Assembly (NCBI GenBank): GCA_036345935.2
Contig: JADWOT020000007.1
Span: forward strand, 8,691,930 to 8,755,929
Direction: 5' to 3'
Length of the DNA: 64,000 bases
Source: Taenia hydatigena
Lineage: Eukaryota > Platyhelminthes > Cestoda > Cyclophyllidea > Taeniidae
Of the stretch, positions 52,437 to 64,000 are shown one piece after another. Under the pieces are notes generated by a model that ran no database searches, had not been told where the DNA came from, and was given only the letters and a program-made list of their open reading frames with translations. Numbering within the stretch: position 1 is the stretch's first letter; every line of letters starts with the position of its first letter. Both the position numbers and the translations under genes were made by a program.

Positions 52437-52865
52437 ATAAGCATCATCTAAGACCAATCAGGAAGGACATTTGGCTTTAAATACAAAGCTTAGTTGATCT
52501 TCCTTTGCAATAATATCGGTAAATTAACATCGAAGAAATTCATTGTTACAATCAACTCGATGACCTTGGATAGCAATTTGAGTCCTGTTTGTGCAAATGA
52601 CGGAATAAAAAGGGGTACCGCTTCCAAAGGACTTCTGATAAAGTGGCGACCAATAAAAATTTAACTAAGCGGTGATCCAAGAACTTTAAGACGCGTTTAC
52701 CAGATACCTACCAAGTGCAAATCAGGTGTCGGGCCCAACCAAAATTTGAACCTGGAAGCTTACGTACCTCAAGTCAAAACCATACCACAGAACCGCTGCA
52801 CCCTGTTGTTGCCTTAAGTTAATGAATACCCACAATTTTAAGCGTGTGCGCTTGGTTAGTCTTCG
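52437..52865 (-). repeat. tRNA-headed repeat, copy 2
   Basis: This is the inverted counterpart of 31195-31625. The tRNA-like head at 52723-52805 is better preserved here. On the minus strand an A-box-like GTGCAGCGGTT is followed by an intact T arm, CCAGG-TTCAAAT-TTTGG, whose 7-base loop fits the B box consensus TTCRANY. The remaining 290 bases are shared with the other copy at moderate identity. These features suggest a tRNA-derived SINE-like family. Confidence 0.65.
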
Positions 52866-52869
52866 AACT

Positions 52870-55800
52870 TAAGTGGTGTTCTGGCTGGTTAACCGATAAG
52901 ACCTCGGTTAACTCAGGGCAAAGCTTGCGGGGTCGTGGTGTCATACGTTTGCAGCAACACAATTTGACAATATTTTCAAGCAGGCGCAAGCTTTGGAGAA
53001 GTACGATTAGCCTGCAAGTGCTGAGATCCGAAACATGCTTTGTTCGACTAAGCTGCGACCACTCCTGCTTGCTAGAGGTTGCGAAAAATCGACAAAAGGA
53101 ACAACATGTTAAAATTAGCTATGAAAATGATGTGATAGGGGAGTGAAAATGTAAGCACTGCGAAGATATGTGAAGTAAACAAAGGGCGTGGAAAGGTATG
53201 AAGGGCACCCAGAACCTCAAATGGGGAATAAAATATTTCGAGGAGCCAATTATTACGGAAAAAATAGTAAAACCTATGGGAATGAGGAGGAGTGATGTAA
53301 ACTGAGCCGAAAGTTGTTTTGCCGCAATGCTTGGGTGGGTGTCCCGTTCACCAATGTGTTAATTCTTTGGCGGCAGTGCAAAGTGTCTAAAAGTGTGCGT
53401 GGTCGCAGTGTGGACAAATAGAGGAAGAAGCTTGCTGCTCCATACGTGAGCACAAGTGCGCACTTAGCTGTGTTGCAAAGGTTCTAAATTATCCAAGCCC
53501 GCATAAGATTAAAATCATTTTGCTAAAATATTGCAACAATGCCAAATCTGTGTGACTTTAAGTGTAATAAACCCAAAACGCTTTTGAACAAGTGGTTGTG
53601 TGCATATTTACGCTCAATATGCACGAATTTATGGGACCAAATATAAGTGTTAATATGCATGCTTCCTCTAAACGCTGCTTCAATATGATTTTCGTCGTTT
53701 CAAGATAACATGTAAACAAGGATTCCAAGGTCGAGCAGGGAAACGTAAACCACTATTTGCTAATATGGCGTCCTAAAACTCCCTTGCACACCAATGATGA
53801 TGTATCCCTCAGGCGGAGTATCGACATTTGGCTTACAAAGAAGGGCTATGACTTCTGGTGTAGCCCACAAGCTAGTTCGCTCAGCCAATGCAAAGTGTTC
53901 GACTAAGTGCGCATTACCGAGACCGAAACATAACTAACCTCATGTCTCAGTCACCGCAACGAACTCGGCGTTAAATTGAAAACACTTATGTGCGAATCGC
54001 ACCAGAGATTAAATTTTATACGGCTAAAGAGATATCTTGCCAAGCCGTCACCCATCTTTCGATTTGGACTCGGGTTCAGGGACGAGGATCTTTGCTGACT
54101 ATTGCGTTCGTCTACAGCCAGACGTAAGAAAATATGTCAAAAATCAGATTCACGAACCGGGTATAGGATCTAACCCAGCTCTCTACTGATAGACTCTCGC
54201 GCACGTTAACATTGCTGACGACTTTACGCATAAACGGTAAGAAAACTCAACAGCGAATTTTCAAGGTGGTAACGATTATGTCGCTTCGGTAGTTAATAGC
54301 TTTCTAGCGGAACATGGATGTTGGGTAGCTGCCGATTGTAGACAATGCTGTTGTCAACCACCCTGCTATGGGTCGTCAGCGGCTTGTCAACTGGTAGCGT
54401 ATGTACTCCATCCGCCTCAACGATAGAAATCAGAATGGATGATCCTCTAGATCGGATTAGCTTTCCGCTGCTACCAGGACGGACTGGATTCAAGTCATTT
54501 TACTGTATTCCATACGCATACCGGCTATCTTGCCCAAAACAGTAAAGCAGATCTACTCAATTAAGCCGTGTGTGAACCTCTTCGATAGCAAGGCGCCAGC
54601 CTCAACACTGAACTCCCTTGAGAAGATAACTTTTATTGCTTTCCTGACCCCAAAGCACTTTCAACAAAGATCGCAAGGGAAAGCTCGTCTCAATCCAAGG
54701 TCAACAAAGTCAGTTGCGTTTTGCTGTTAGTAAAACGTTTCTTTGAGCTGAAGGCTAACGAATCCTGACGTCCTGAATAAGAAAGTGGGTAATTTTTGGA
54801 AGGTTTGGCTGCCGTGCGTATTCAGGTCCCCTCTTAAGTCAGGTCTACGTTAGTAAATGTAATTCTAGCATTTACCTGTTGTCATGTCCATGACTACCGC
54901 TGGGAGTTAAGTGAGTGCCCTATTGGTCATCCGCGCCTCCCAAAGTTTGACTCTTTTTGCATTTGGATCCACACAAAACAGCAGCAATGGGAAAGCTAGT
55001 AAAAGAAACTTACCTACTGTGGTGCTTGTTCAGAACGTCTTTGGACCAACTATTTTGAAGTAACAAGTAGTGGATAGACTTGCTAATGAAAAATCCGTGG
55101 CCGCTATGGCGATTGGCGGCCTTGCTAATGGGTCTGACCACCAGGTCCCAAGCCACGGCTAAAAGTCCCCTCTGAATCGTTCAACACGATAGAAGAAGCT
55201 TCCTTGTTACTCCAACTCATTGTAAATGCGTTCAGAGGGGTCGCAATGTGCGAATGTAATCAGGTGGCAGGGAGAAGCAGTTTCTGTGCAATCGGATATA
55301 GCATTTCTAATTTAAAAACGAAAGGATTGGAAAGTTGAAGAGTAGACCGCCAGTATGGTGACTAATTTTTTGGCTGAAATGCGAGCAGCACATGGCAGCA
55401 CTAGCAGCCACTTTAACTACCGATCTAAGGTTCCTAGTGACTGCTGCTTTATAATTAACGTTTGGAACCAACACACTTTGGCATTAATGCAGGGAAACAT
55501 AGAATGTCCATTTCACCTCAATATTGCAGTTTTTATCAAAAGACACTTTTATGTCACGCAACAATATTGAAACCTCAAAATAAGGCGATGACCATGGGGC
55601 TCGTGCATCGTCGCTTCTTTTAAACTTTACAGTTCTTCGTTTCCACCATTAATAGTAGAAGGGCGCTCTGATTTACTTATCTCAATCAAGTGGCTCTGAG
55701 CGTTCAGGGATTGACTGGGTTATGTTACACACAGCAGGGTTTGATGAGTTTGCACCGAATTGTTATAAAATATGCGGCTGAGATTCTCGCATTGGTACAC

Positions 55801-57750
55801 GCATGACTTAATTTTTGTGCACCAAAATTTGCCGCTGATAAATATTAAGCATCCCTATGCATTGGAAAACCTAAGAAGCAATAGAAATAGCAAAAGAAAA
55901 AGCTTCAAAACAGAAAACCAGACAAAAGAACAGAAGCCACGTTGCACGCATCTTTAAATCTCGCGAGTTTCCAAGAAAGCCGTAAAGGTGCTTTGGAAAT
56001 GTACTCATTGGTTTCGCTTTGAAGAGTAATCGATAATAAAATCTTTAAAAGTGGCTTAATCGAAATGAATTCCCTATTGTGTTAGATTAAATTTTGCATT
56101 GGTTTCACAGTACCTTTAAGTTCTCAGCCCTTTTGTCTCCTCTGAGCATCCTGGTATCCCAGACCAAGCCAATGACCTTGATTCTAATCTATCGTCGCCA
56201 ATACATGCCCTGACAGACTATTATGCCGCTCTTTCTCGTCAGAAAAGTCTCAGCGTGTCACACATGCGCTGAGATGAAGCCACATCCATCTTTGGTCTTT
56301 AGAAAGCACCCAACTGACAGTTATTAAATTTCGTTTTAGTTCTCGTTTCTCACATTAGATTTATCTTTTTGATTTGTTAAAATATTCTCACCTTATCATT
56401 TATTTGGCTTCAGGGCTTTATTTTAGTTCTTTGTTAAAAATACCTACCTAACCTCTTCAATAAGATTTCCTTGGGATTAAAATGATTGCTGGTCATACAG
56501 TTTTAAATCCTGCAGCCAGAAGCTGCTGCGATGGCAGCAGATTCTTTTTGATTATTCACACATCTCTACGAGGTTGTTAAAGCTAACAAAGCTTGAACAT
56601 CAACGGATGTCAACTTTCGGCCTCTGCTTTTGCCTATCAGTTAGTGTTCATAAGGTGGCATGCATTTCTGGCTTAGACACATAAGCATATCCTTTCATCA
56701 CCATTGGTGCTGTCTCTTTATGCTAGAGAGCCATATCTAGCCAAAATGCTGCCAGCGTACAGGACTGTGAAGGGCCTCCTGACCAGACTAATAAAGCCTA
56801 ATCCACAAGGTACAAAAAAAGGCAAATTATTTCTACACGCTATACTTAAAAAAGCAAAACTTTTAAATCACAAAATATTCATGGCACTTTTCCAGATTGA
56901 GTCGCATATTAAAATTACCGCAATCAAGCAGGCGAGTTACTGGAGAAACCGAGGGAGATCATCGCTTTCACCGGGGATATTAAACTGCTGTTTCACTCTC
57001 GTAGGAGGGATAAGAGCTGGTTTGTCAATGATTGGACCTGAGGATCCATTAGCATCAAGTCCAAGCGCAGTGATCTATCCCTGTGTAGAAAAGCATAGGT
57101 GTGACCAACTACTAGACAGTAAATAAGTAGGTATGACTGAAAAATCTGCACTTACGGTGGCGCTGAGGGTTCAATTTCACCGCGCCTTAAGCGAGACAAC
57201 AAACGTCCAGGAACATCAAGGAAAAGCTCTTCGTTTGAATTTTTGATTGCGTCCTGATGTCCTTCATCCAACAACGACTAAAGGAAAGTTACATCCTGTA
57301 TTTCTGCAAAGTAAAAGACCGCGACGACAGAATCTATTGCACTCCCAGAAAACAGAGTGCGCAGGTTGCTAAGTAATAAAGTTTTGAGGTTGGATTGCAG
57401 AGAGTGAAACTCGGTGGACTGAAGAGACTTACTCGAAGCTTGGGACTCTGTTTTATTGATTCCGACTCAGTTAGGGATGTTGAAGTCGATGAATTTGAAG
57501 GCGACATTACGGGCTTACTGACGGAGCCTTGATGAACGAGCCTTAACCGCCTAGATTCAAAGAAAGCAACATTAAAATGATGCCAAGCTACGATTCGGGA
57601 AGCCTCTGAAACGAAGTTTTACAGTAAAACTAATATTTATATCAAATCTGCCATCAAATATTTTTCTGACGTCAGATCACCCCATACTATGGCGACAAGC
57701 CTTCCTTGGGAGAAGAATCAAGCAATGCAAGCATTAATTTGATACACTAC
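52870..57750. other. Long stretch without a supportable gene
   Basis: Scattered open frames (52844-53146, 54345-54545, 55355-55570, 56704-57126) carry no recognisable motif, splice-bounded exon or second copy. I found no rRNA, tRNA or simple repeat of note. Confidence 0.4.
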
Positions 57751-57760
57751 GGATCTCTAG

Positions 57761-58516
57761 TCAAAATGGTTTGCACTTCTGCTTAAAATATTTCCTCACC
57801 GTAGCAGACCATGCGTCCTCTCCAGATAACAAGTTGTTGAGTGAGATAAGGCTCCTATTTGAGGACACTCTTGAAGACGTAGGCTCTAAAGGACCAAAGC
57901 TATTGCATCTTGCATTGGCAGTATTAACTATAATATTCCCCGTGGCTGCGGCAGCCAGAGTGTTGGCCTTCATAAGACCCGGATGGTGGAAGACAATGTT
58001 TTGGACAAGGCTCTTTCACATTGAGAAGATCATCTTACATACACAGCAACGAAAAGCAGAGGCAGTTTTCACATCGCCTTCACCTAGCTGCGTGCTGTCA
58101 TTGCTGACCGACCTAAAGGTGTTGTAGTCAGTTGAGACGGTGGCATCTCTTGAGGCCTCCGAGGCATAGCATTGCCTTGATGTCGAAGGCTCACTCGAGA
58201 CATCCGTAGTTGAGCAGCAAAGCAATCGATATTGACCCTGTCGTTTATTTGCCTTGTGCTGATTAAGAGTACAATGAGTCTGCTCATTACTTAAGATTAC
58301 CACCTTCCCTTCTCTGCCGTGCATAACTTCAATGTGCTTTCTCAGATCCCACTTCCAGTTGTTAGTACAGTAGCAAAATGGTTTTAAAGGGCTATTTAAA
58401 AATATAGCAGTGATGTAAGAGTTATTATTAGCGGCCACAGAGAGAGCACATACATAGTTTGATGTGTCATTTCCAGTTGGAACGATGGCCGCAGCTGGAG
58501 CATTTATATGGTTCAT
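57761..58516 (-). pseudogene. Decayed C2H2 zinc-finger coding segment
   Basis: One minus-strand frame, broken by a TGA at 58016-58018, contains two zinc-finger footprints. The upper one (58319-58393) reads KPFCYCTNNWKWDLRKHIEV followed by MH. It keeps the second Cys and the H-x4-H pair with the usual 12-residue spacing, but the first Cys is replaced by Lys. The lower one (57983-58054) reads FRCCVCKMIFSM, then the stop, then KSLVQNIVFHH. It keeps C-x2-C and the last His, but the first His is Asn. The residues between fingers are hydrophilic (about 85 codons). Two lost ligands plus an in-frame stop indicate a non-functional relic of a zinc-finger gene. Confidence 0.6.
58070..58437 (-). repeat. 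Palindrome arm, left
   Basis: About 365 bases pair, in reverse complement, with 58611-58977 at roughly 93% identity by eye. The arm covers the upper zinc finger and the hydrophilic linker of the zinc-finger relic. Only about 175 bases separate the arms, so a transcript through the region could fold into a long hairpin. Confidence 0.75.
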
Positions 58517-58610
58517 AAAGCTCCTCGCGGCTATTTGATTCCCTGCTGCACCGAGAGGTCCTAATGGGGCGTCGCTTTGCCGATGGTGGATTGACCTGTG
58601 AAGACGAAAC

Positions 58611-58977
58611 CTGGCCGCTAATAAGAACTCTTACATCACTGCTATATTTTTAAATAACCCTTTAAAAACCATTTCGCTACAGTGGTAACAACTGGAAGTG
58701 GGATCTGAGAAAGCACATTGAAATTATGCACAGCAGAGAAGGGAAGGTGGTAATCTTAAGTAATGAGGAGACTCATTGTACTCTTAATCAGCACAAGGCA
58801 AATAAACGACAGGGTCAATATCGATTGCTTTGTTGCTCAACTACGGATGTCTCGAGTGAGCCTTCGACATCGCGGCAATGCCATGTCTCGGAGGCCTCAA
58901 GAGATACCGCCGTCTCATCTGACTACAATACCTCTAGGCCGGCCAGAAATGGCAGCACGAAACTGGAATCTCTTTAA
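58611..58977 (+). repeat. Palindrome arm, right, with second zinc-finger relic
   Basis: This is the inverted copy of the left arm. The plus-strand frame contains KPFRYSGNNWKWDLRKHIEI followed by MH. The finger has the H-x4-H pair, but both zinc Cys positions are now other residues (Lys and Arg). The linker frame stays open to a TAA at 58975-58977. The lower finger is absent because the similarity ends before it. Confidence 0.7.
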
Positions 58978-59223
58978 GAAATCGATGCACGCACCCCTCT
59001 GAACCCACACTAATATCAGCCCCAGCCTAGTCTAGTCCACTGCTAACTCCTTTTCTCTCAATTTACACCAAAGGCATTCGGAAAAGGAGTGCGACCTCCA
59101 CCAAGGATGGATTCACAGAGCCTTGAGGTCTCTAAATAGGCAAAGGTACGGTAAAGCAACTTTTGGATGGCTACACGCCGTGCATTACTTATTCTGTGAG
59201 AACTGTCTTAGCACTCCTTTTAC

Positions 59224-59359
59224 CTGAGTAGGTGATGGAGGTGCTGCGATCGTGTGGTAAACATAGGCTGTCTGCCTCTCTGATTAAATTCCCTGCCAGG
59301 TGGAAGTGTTTATTCGAATAGGAAAATTCTACCCACAGCAAAACAGCAAGTGTGCAGGC
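59224..59359 (-). CDS. Possible internal exon, unknown gene
   Basis: On the minus strand a strong acceptor (TATTCGTTTTCAG) precedes 136 bases that stay open in one frame (45 codons plus one base) and end at CTCAG followed by GTAAAA. The encoded stretch starts ACTLAVLLWVEFSYSNKHFH. No domain is recognised. A minus-strand frame just upstream (about 59460-59560) contains EHWWVERNGYIPTS, which recalls the WW...GYIP.S end of an SH3 domain. I cannot link the two with a clean donor, so the gene is unnamed. Confidence 0.3.
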
Positions 59360-59369
59360 CTGAAAACGA

Positions 59370-61105
59370 ATAAAATAACCAGTTAATTGGCCACTTTTAA
59401 TGATCATGACTAAAACACTTTGATTAGGAAGAGCAAAGTACAGATACGAGCTAGAAAGTATGTAGCTGATGTAGGAATGTACCCATTCCTTTCTACCCAC
59501 CAGTGCTCTGGTGAGATGCCTTTAGAGGATAACAGCAAAATCGGCTCAAGAGCTTGGCCTTCTGAATGTCTGAGGACTAGTTGAATGCCTGAATGTGTCA
59601 ACGAACTAATGAATAGAAGAATAAAAATAACCTCTCGCCATTTTGCCCTCCCTGGCAATAACAGCAAGCCCTTTGTTTTTGAACCAAATTAATTGTTTCC
59701 TAATTTGACTGAAGCCAATTGAGAACATATGCACGCAAAGAAAATAACTCATAGCCACCGGAGCCACTAAACACGTCTCTATGACTCTCAAAAGATAGAC
59801 ACTTTCCTCGATTGGACTTAGGTGGAGGCTCTTACTCCTCGAATGACTGTGTACCCCTATTCATCCCCCACCTCCCTCCTTCCCCCTTCGCATTCGAATT
59901 ATCCCAATGGGTAGTCTGCTACTAACCCAGAAGCGGTTGTGTGGCAGAGGCATTAGTCAGCCTAGAAGAGGACCTTAATTTTTCTCATTGTGGGAAGAGC
60001 AATCCTTTGCTCAGGGTACCAGAGTTAGCTTGACTTGCAAAAAAGACTCGGTATAAAATGAATTAGCTTAAAATGATACTAGCAAGAATGTAGACTCTAC
60101 AGGTAAGGGAAGGCAATCTTCCCAATTTTAAATTTTATTCCAGCAATGGATGTCCGATAAGTTTGGTTACTAAGGCAGTGATCATCTACTAAGCCTGGAT
60201 CAGCTGACCAGTAGCGCATCAGGTCAAAACTTTTTGACACATCAACAAATATAAGCAGGTGAGGACTTACTTAGACTGAATACTCCTCAGTTGTTTCTAT
60301 CAAGTCCGACCAGCGCAAAGGATGGAGGGGTTAAGCAATGTTTTGATGACAGCGAAAACCCGACTTAAATAGGCACGACTGACCAATGTGTGGGAGCGAC
60401 CCTAACTGCCAATTAGAAACGTATCTAAGTGCAATCACTACGCGTTCAACCAATGGTGTGCCTGCCTCTTGTGCGCGATTTGATTGGTTTAAAGAGCATA
60501 TCATTCCTTCCTCACGCAGCCTGACTTTTAGATTGCTGTTTCGTGCAGAAAAAGTACTAATTGCAAGTAGAATTTGATGTACCCATTCATGGTGAAAAAT
60601 GGCTAGCATTACTAGAGATCGCCAACGCACTTTTCGCAGGACGGTGGGTGTGTGCATGTGTGACAAATGATTCGTTTGTGCATTTTAGAGGTGAAGCTTA
60701 GCTGCTATCGATTTTGTCTTCCTCCAACAGTTTGGCTGGATTTCCTTTTTCTACGAACCATAGGATCGAAATGATGGCCACAGTTGTACTCGGATTCTAA
60801 CTCTTCAACTAGAAGCTAAAATAATCTCTGCCAAGTTCCATTTCGCTTCTGCATGGGCCAAAGGCATCCTACGCGCCCCAAGGCAGTAATAACAGGCCAA
60901 AAAGGCCTTTTCTGTCATTTTTAGAGTTATTTGCCTTTTAACAAATCTTTTGAGTTCTCTGAATCAATGCCAAATGCATTCACGCATCAGGTGCCTAATC
61001 TTGGATCTTTCCATGTTGAAGGGTGCTTAATTGGAGTGACTACAGCCCCCCTCCAAATGATTGTCTGACCATGCAAGCGATTGTAACTACCAGTTTATCA
61101 ATAAT
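59370..61105. other. Unassigned stretch
   Basis: A minus-strand frame at 60331-60666 (111 codons) is rich in Arg and has a protein-like texture, but it shows no motif that I can name. It may belong to a mobile element. Short pyrimidine-rich runs occur near 59865-59890. Confidence 0.35.
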
Positions 61106-61108
61106 TAG

Positions 61109-61199
61109 GTCATCGAATTACGTCGCATTGTTTGCATTTGGAAAGATGGTCGAGGAGTGGAGGCGCAACAATCGTCGTCGCGATAGGCAGAGGATGAAG
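61109..61199 (+). CDS. Possible internal exon, Arg-rich
   Basis: A weak acceptor (ATCAATAATTAG) is followed by 91 bases open in one frame and ending ATGAAG at a GTGAGG donor. The predicted peptide includes MVEEWRRNNRRRDRQRMK. This dense Arg/Asn composition resembles charged linkers, or bZIP-like or nuclear basic regions, but no family is assigned. With no neighbouring exon identified, it may be chance. Confidence 0.25.
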
Positions 61200-64000
61200 G
61201 TGAGGAGAGAAAGTAAAGGTTTCAGTTATGAGGTCACCTTGGGCCGAATGTTTACACTTTAAAATTATTGCAAGATCTATTTGCGCTGTTGATACCTGAA
61301 CTTGCATCTTGTAAAGTCTGAGTGAATATCTTTCAAGAGTGAAACAAGTTATGAATAAAGTTAAACAGAAAAGGGTAAAGATGATTTAGTGGACAAATCC
61401 TTGTGGCATAAGTATGTGGTATAATTTGTTAAAATCGTTGCTTTGCATGTGCATATGTCTGCTGTTTGATCCAGATTCTTTTCGTCGCCATTAACAAGCG
61501 ATATTTTGATATTGAAAGAGGTCACAATAACATTGAATCTACACGATGAACATTCAACGCGCATGCTAGTCATAAACCATTATCTATGGCGTTTATGTGG
61601 TCATGACAGTAATTACACTGTTCAAAGAGGAGGGTCTTTGCTCAAATTACACACGATCTAACCGCATGGAGGCGTAAAAATGTTGGTATTTTGCTTTGTT
61701 AGGCAGATTTCATAATTGTTAGTGATGTACATAAGCAACACATTTTGTTCCAGTTGACTAAGGTGAAATAACCGCTGAATTTGATGTGGTGATTTATGGT
61801 ATCATGTTTTCCAGACAATAAATCGTTGTCCCCACAGTTTTGATATTGCTCATCTTTTTGAGAACAACGCTGCTAATCTCTCAAACTGCTGCTTTTAGGT
61901 TAGTTATCGTTCTGATGGCTCTTTTCTTAGGTGGTATTTTAAGATGAGCAGGCTCAGAAACTGGTTTTTTCATATTTGCCTATCAAAAATGCAATAAACA
62001 AAGTTCTTACTCAATACCGTCACTCGGTAGTGGTTAAACAACAAATCGAATCGTAAGAAAGTGAGAGAAGCGGGTATGATTCTGCCTTATGCGCCAGACC
62101 AGCAGCAATATAAAGAAGGTTGCCTCAAATACGTAGCCGATGACCTCGTCAACCAATTTAAGAATGTGCACCTTTGCGGTCGGTGATCGAGGTGGCAACC
62201 CATTTTACCAACCACTCGCTAACAAGACTCACTTGAGGTCATTTCGGTTATAAAGTTCGCTCGTCTTTATGTATATTCTTGTGACCGCACTTCACTACAC
62301 GTGCCACCGAGCGAAGATCAATGAACACCTTTCTGCTACTGAGGCCTCACAGCATATCAGCAGAGTAAGCAAAACTTTTTCCGCTATTTAGACACTTGTT
62401 TACATAGCCACTGCAAAGATGTCTAAAAAACAGGGTGATAGAATGGTCAATTTTCGGCAATGTGGATTCACTCCGAATAAAGAGCTAGGCTTTGCTATTA
62501 TTTACTAATGCGATCCGTGAAGCAGCTGCTCTAGAAAACAATAGGTAAAAGTTGCCTTTTTGTTGCTGTGTTACCTTAGGTGACCATAAACAAACAGAGA
62601 CAGCATTGGCAGAAACACGACAAAATGAGAGGAGGAAGAAGAATAAGAGGACGTCTACCTGATGTTGGTGCTTTATTATTTGTTGTTGCGAACGATCTGA
62701 GATGCCTGAATTCAAAACTGCTTTAAAGCACCTTAACTTCTTCGAATCTATATCATCCTCTCTTTCGTTTTCTAGTAAACACTAGTAGCGTTGGTATTGT
62801 AAATCATGCTTCCACCTCTCCAGGAATGCAGAATTTTAACTGTTGATTAAGTTCTGGTAGGCATTGGCACAATCACTTGAACTCAAGATCTTGTTTTCAT
62901 AACGAATGAGAAACGTATGGCGCTTCGTAGACAGAGAACAGTGGCAAAATGGGTGTTTGTGTTTCGCTTTCGTTTCTTCAACTTTGAAGTTATTTTGTGC
63001 AAGGCATTTAATTAGATAGTGAAGAGGCCCTATTATGCCAACGAAGGGTTTAATTTTCTGACGAGTTTATGAAAACCCAATAAATGCCTAAGTGGGTTGC
63101 ATCCACTTCACCAATACAAGCCAAATATTAAAACTAGACATGAATTCTGTTGGCTGATGTCTGAAAATGTTGATAGCCGCCAGAATGATAAAATGAAGGG
63201 CATGTAACCACATGAGGAAGGAGAGTAAGAGCGCATCGAGAAAAATAATTTGACTGGCAAAATTTTTGATCTACTTTTGGCTGATTTGACGTGTGGCAGT
63301 ATTATTTGGATCAGATTGGAATTAACTCGTCGCAAGGCTCTGGATACAAGCCAACCTGAGAATTAAAGATGGATTTTTAACTCATTTTAAGTGAGCGAAA
63401 ATTCAATTCACGAGCTTTTAGATGTAAGTCATGAAAGAAATTAGCAATGCAAGTTAGGGTTGGATAGGCACATACCACGGCTTTTAACTTGAAACGCCTT
63501 TCTTTTGTGCCTATATAAAGATGCAAAGTTTATTCGTAATTCCAACTTTCTTGATGCGGTCATGATATAAGCCAGTTAAAACCCGCATCGTGTATGTAAA
63601 ATTATTATTTACTCAAAACCCTTGTGCAACTCACTGCTAAGTCATTCTAGTAGTGGTTGAATCTTAACTGGCTCAGAGAGAAATAATTCTTTCCGGGCTT
63701 AAATTCTGACAACGGCCAGCGATGCACTGCAAAGCTCGGTGACCTACTGTACCACAGAGCAAGCATGTTTAAAAAGGAAGTTGTGTTGAAATTCTTTGGT
63801 TAATAGTAATTTGCATTTTCGGGCAGATTTCATGATTTATCTGAGTAGATCATAAAATACAGATCATTCAATGGAGTGAATTAAATGTCTGCTTATCACT
63901 GCTTAGACGCCTTAGAGGTGGTGGTGGGATGGCTTTTGGAAGTTCACGTCTGTTTGGGTCTGATGACGTCCTCAAAATGAAGGAGTGGGAGCTCCACTTC
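61200..64000. other. No supportable gene
   Basis: AT-rich sequence with short frames only. Nothing with a motif, splice-bounded exon or second copy was found up to the window edge. Confidence 0.4.

Noticed and set aside
56704..57126. 140-codon open frame, plus strand
   Set aside because: Composition is protein-like but there is no known motif, second copy or exon boundary to support it.
59460..59560. SH3-like WW...NGYIP.S end on the minus strand
   Set aside because: The N-terminal SH3 half (ALYDY) is missing and no clean donor joins it to the exon at 59224-59359.
1..64000. CRISPR array, bacterial operons or insertion sequences
   Set aside because: No short regularly spaced direct repeats, no long packed genes and no ribosome binding sites; the sequence is eukaryotic in character.

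Overview
This window reads as nuclear DNA of a eukaryote, most likely an animal. Reading frames are short and broken, there are no operons or ribosome binding sites, and the best gene model has small GT-AG introns (43 to 117 bases) and a distal AATAAA. The lineage cannot be fixed from sequence alone. A repeat-rich invertebrate such as a flatworm would fit, but that is inference. No conserved housekeeping gene was recognised.

Most of what can be read is old duplicated or mobile DNA. At least eleven pairs of homologous blocks were matched by eye, and all but one non-tandem pair are in inverted orientation. From left to right: block A (about 5.9-7.9 kb) pairs inverted with 16.4-18.3 kb, and its left extension (5.17-5.89 kb) with 42.9-43.6 kb. 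Block B (18.35-21.35 kb) directly follows the second A copy and pairs inverted with 31.6-34.9 kb. Block C (28.25-31.2 kb) pairs inverted with 35.15-37.6 kb. A tRNA-headed repeat at 31.2-31.6 kb pairs inverted with 52.4-52.9 kb. A decayed Ty3/Gypsy reverse transcriptase piece lies at 21.5-21.9 kb.

The liveliest part is 39.4-51.1 kb. A five-exon gene model on the minus strand (48108-49399, 310 codons, every intron phase consistent) has a truncated, broken inverted copy at 39601-40488. By eye, the exons of the two copies differ about twice as much as their introns, and mostly at amino-acid-changing positions. Next to each copy lies a 1.1 kb block (40.63-41.75 and 49.69-50.83 kb, inverted) that includes about 300 identical bases. 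A further 235-base block with a perfect hairpin occurs at 46.26 and 50.86 kb.

At 57.8-59.0 kb a decayed C2H2 zinc-finger coding segment forms a tight palindrome with a spacer of about 175 bases. Single possible exons are proposed at 59.2 kb and 61.1 kb. The remaining stretches (0-5, 10.4-16.4, 21.9-28.2, 37.6-39.4, 43.7-46.2, 53-57.7 and 61.2-64 kb) hold no gene I can support.
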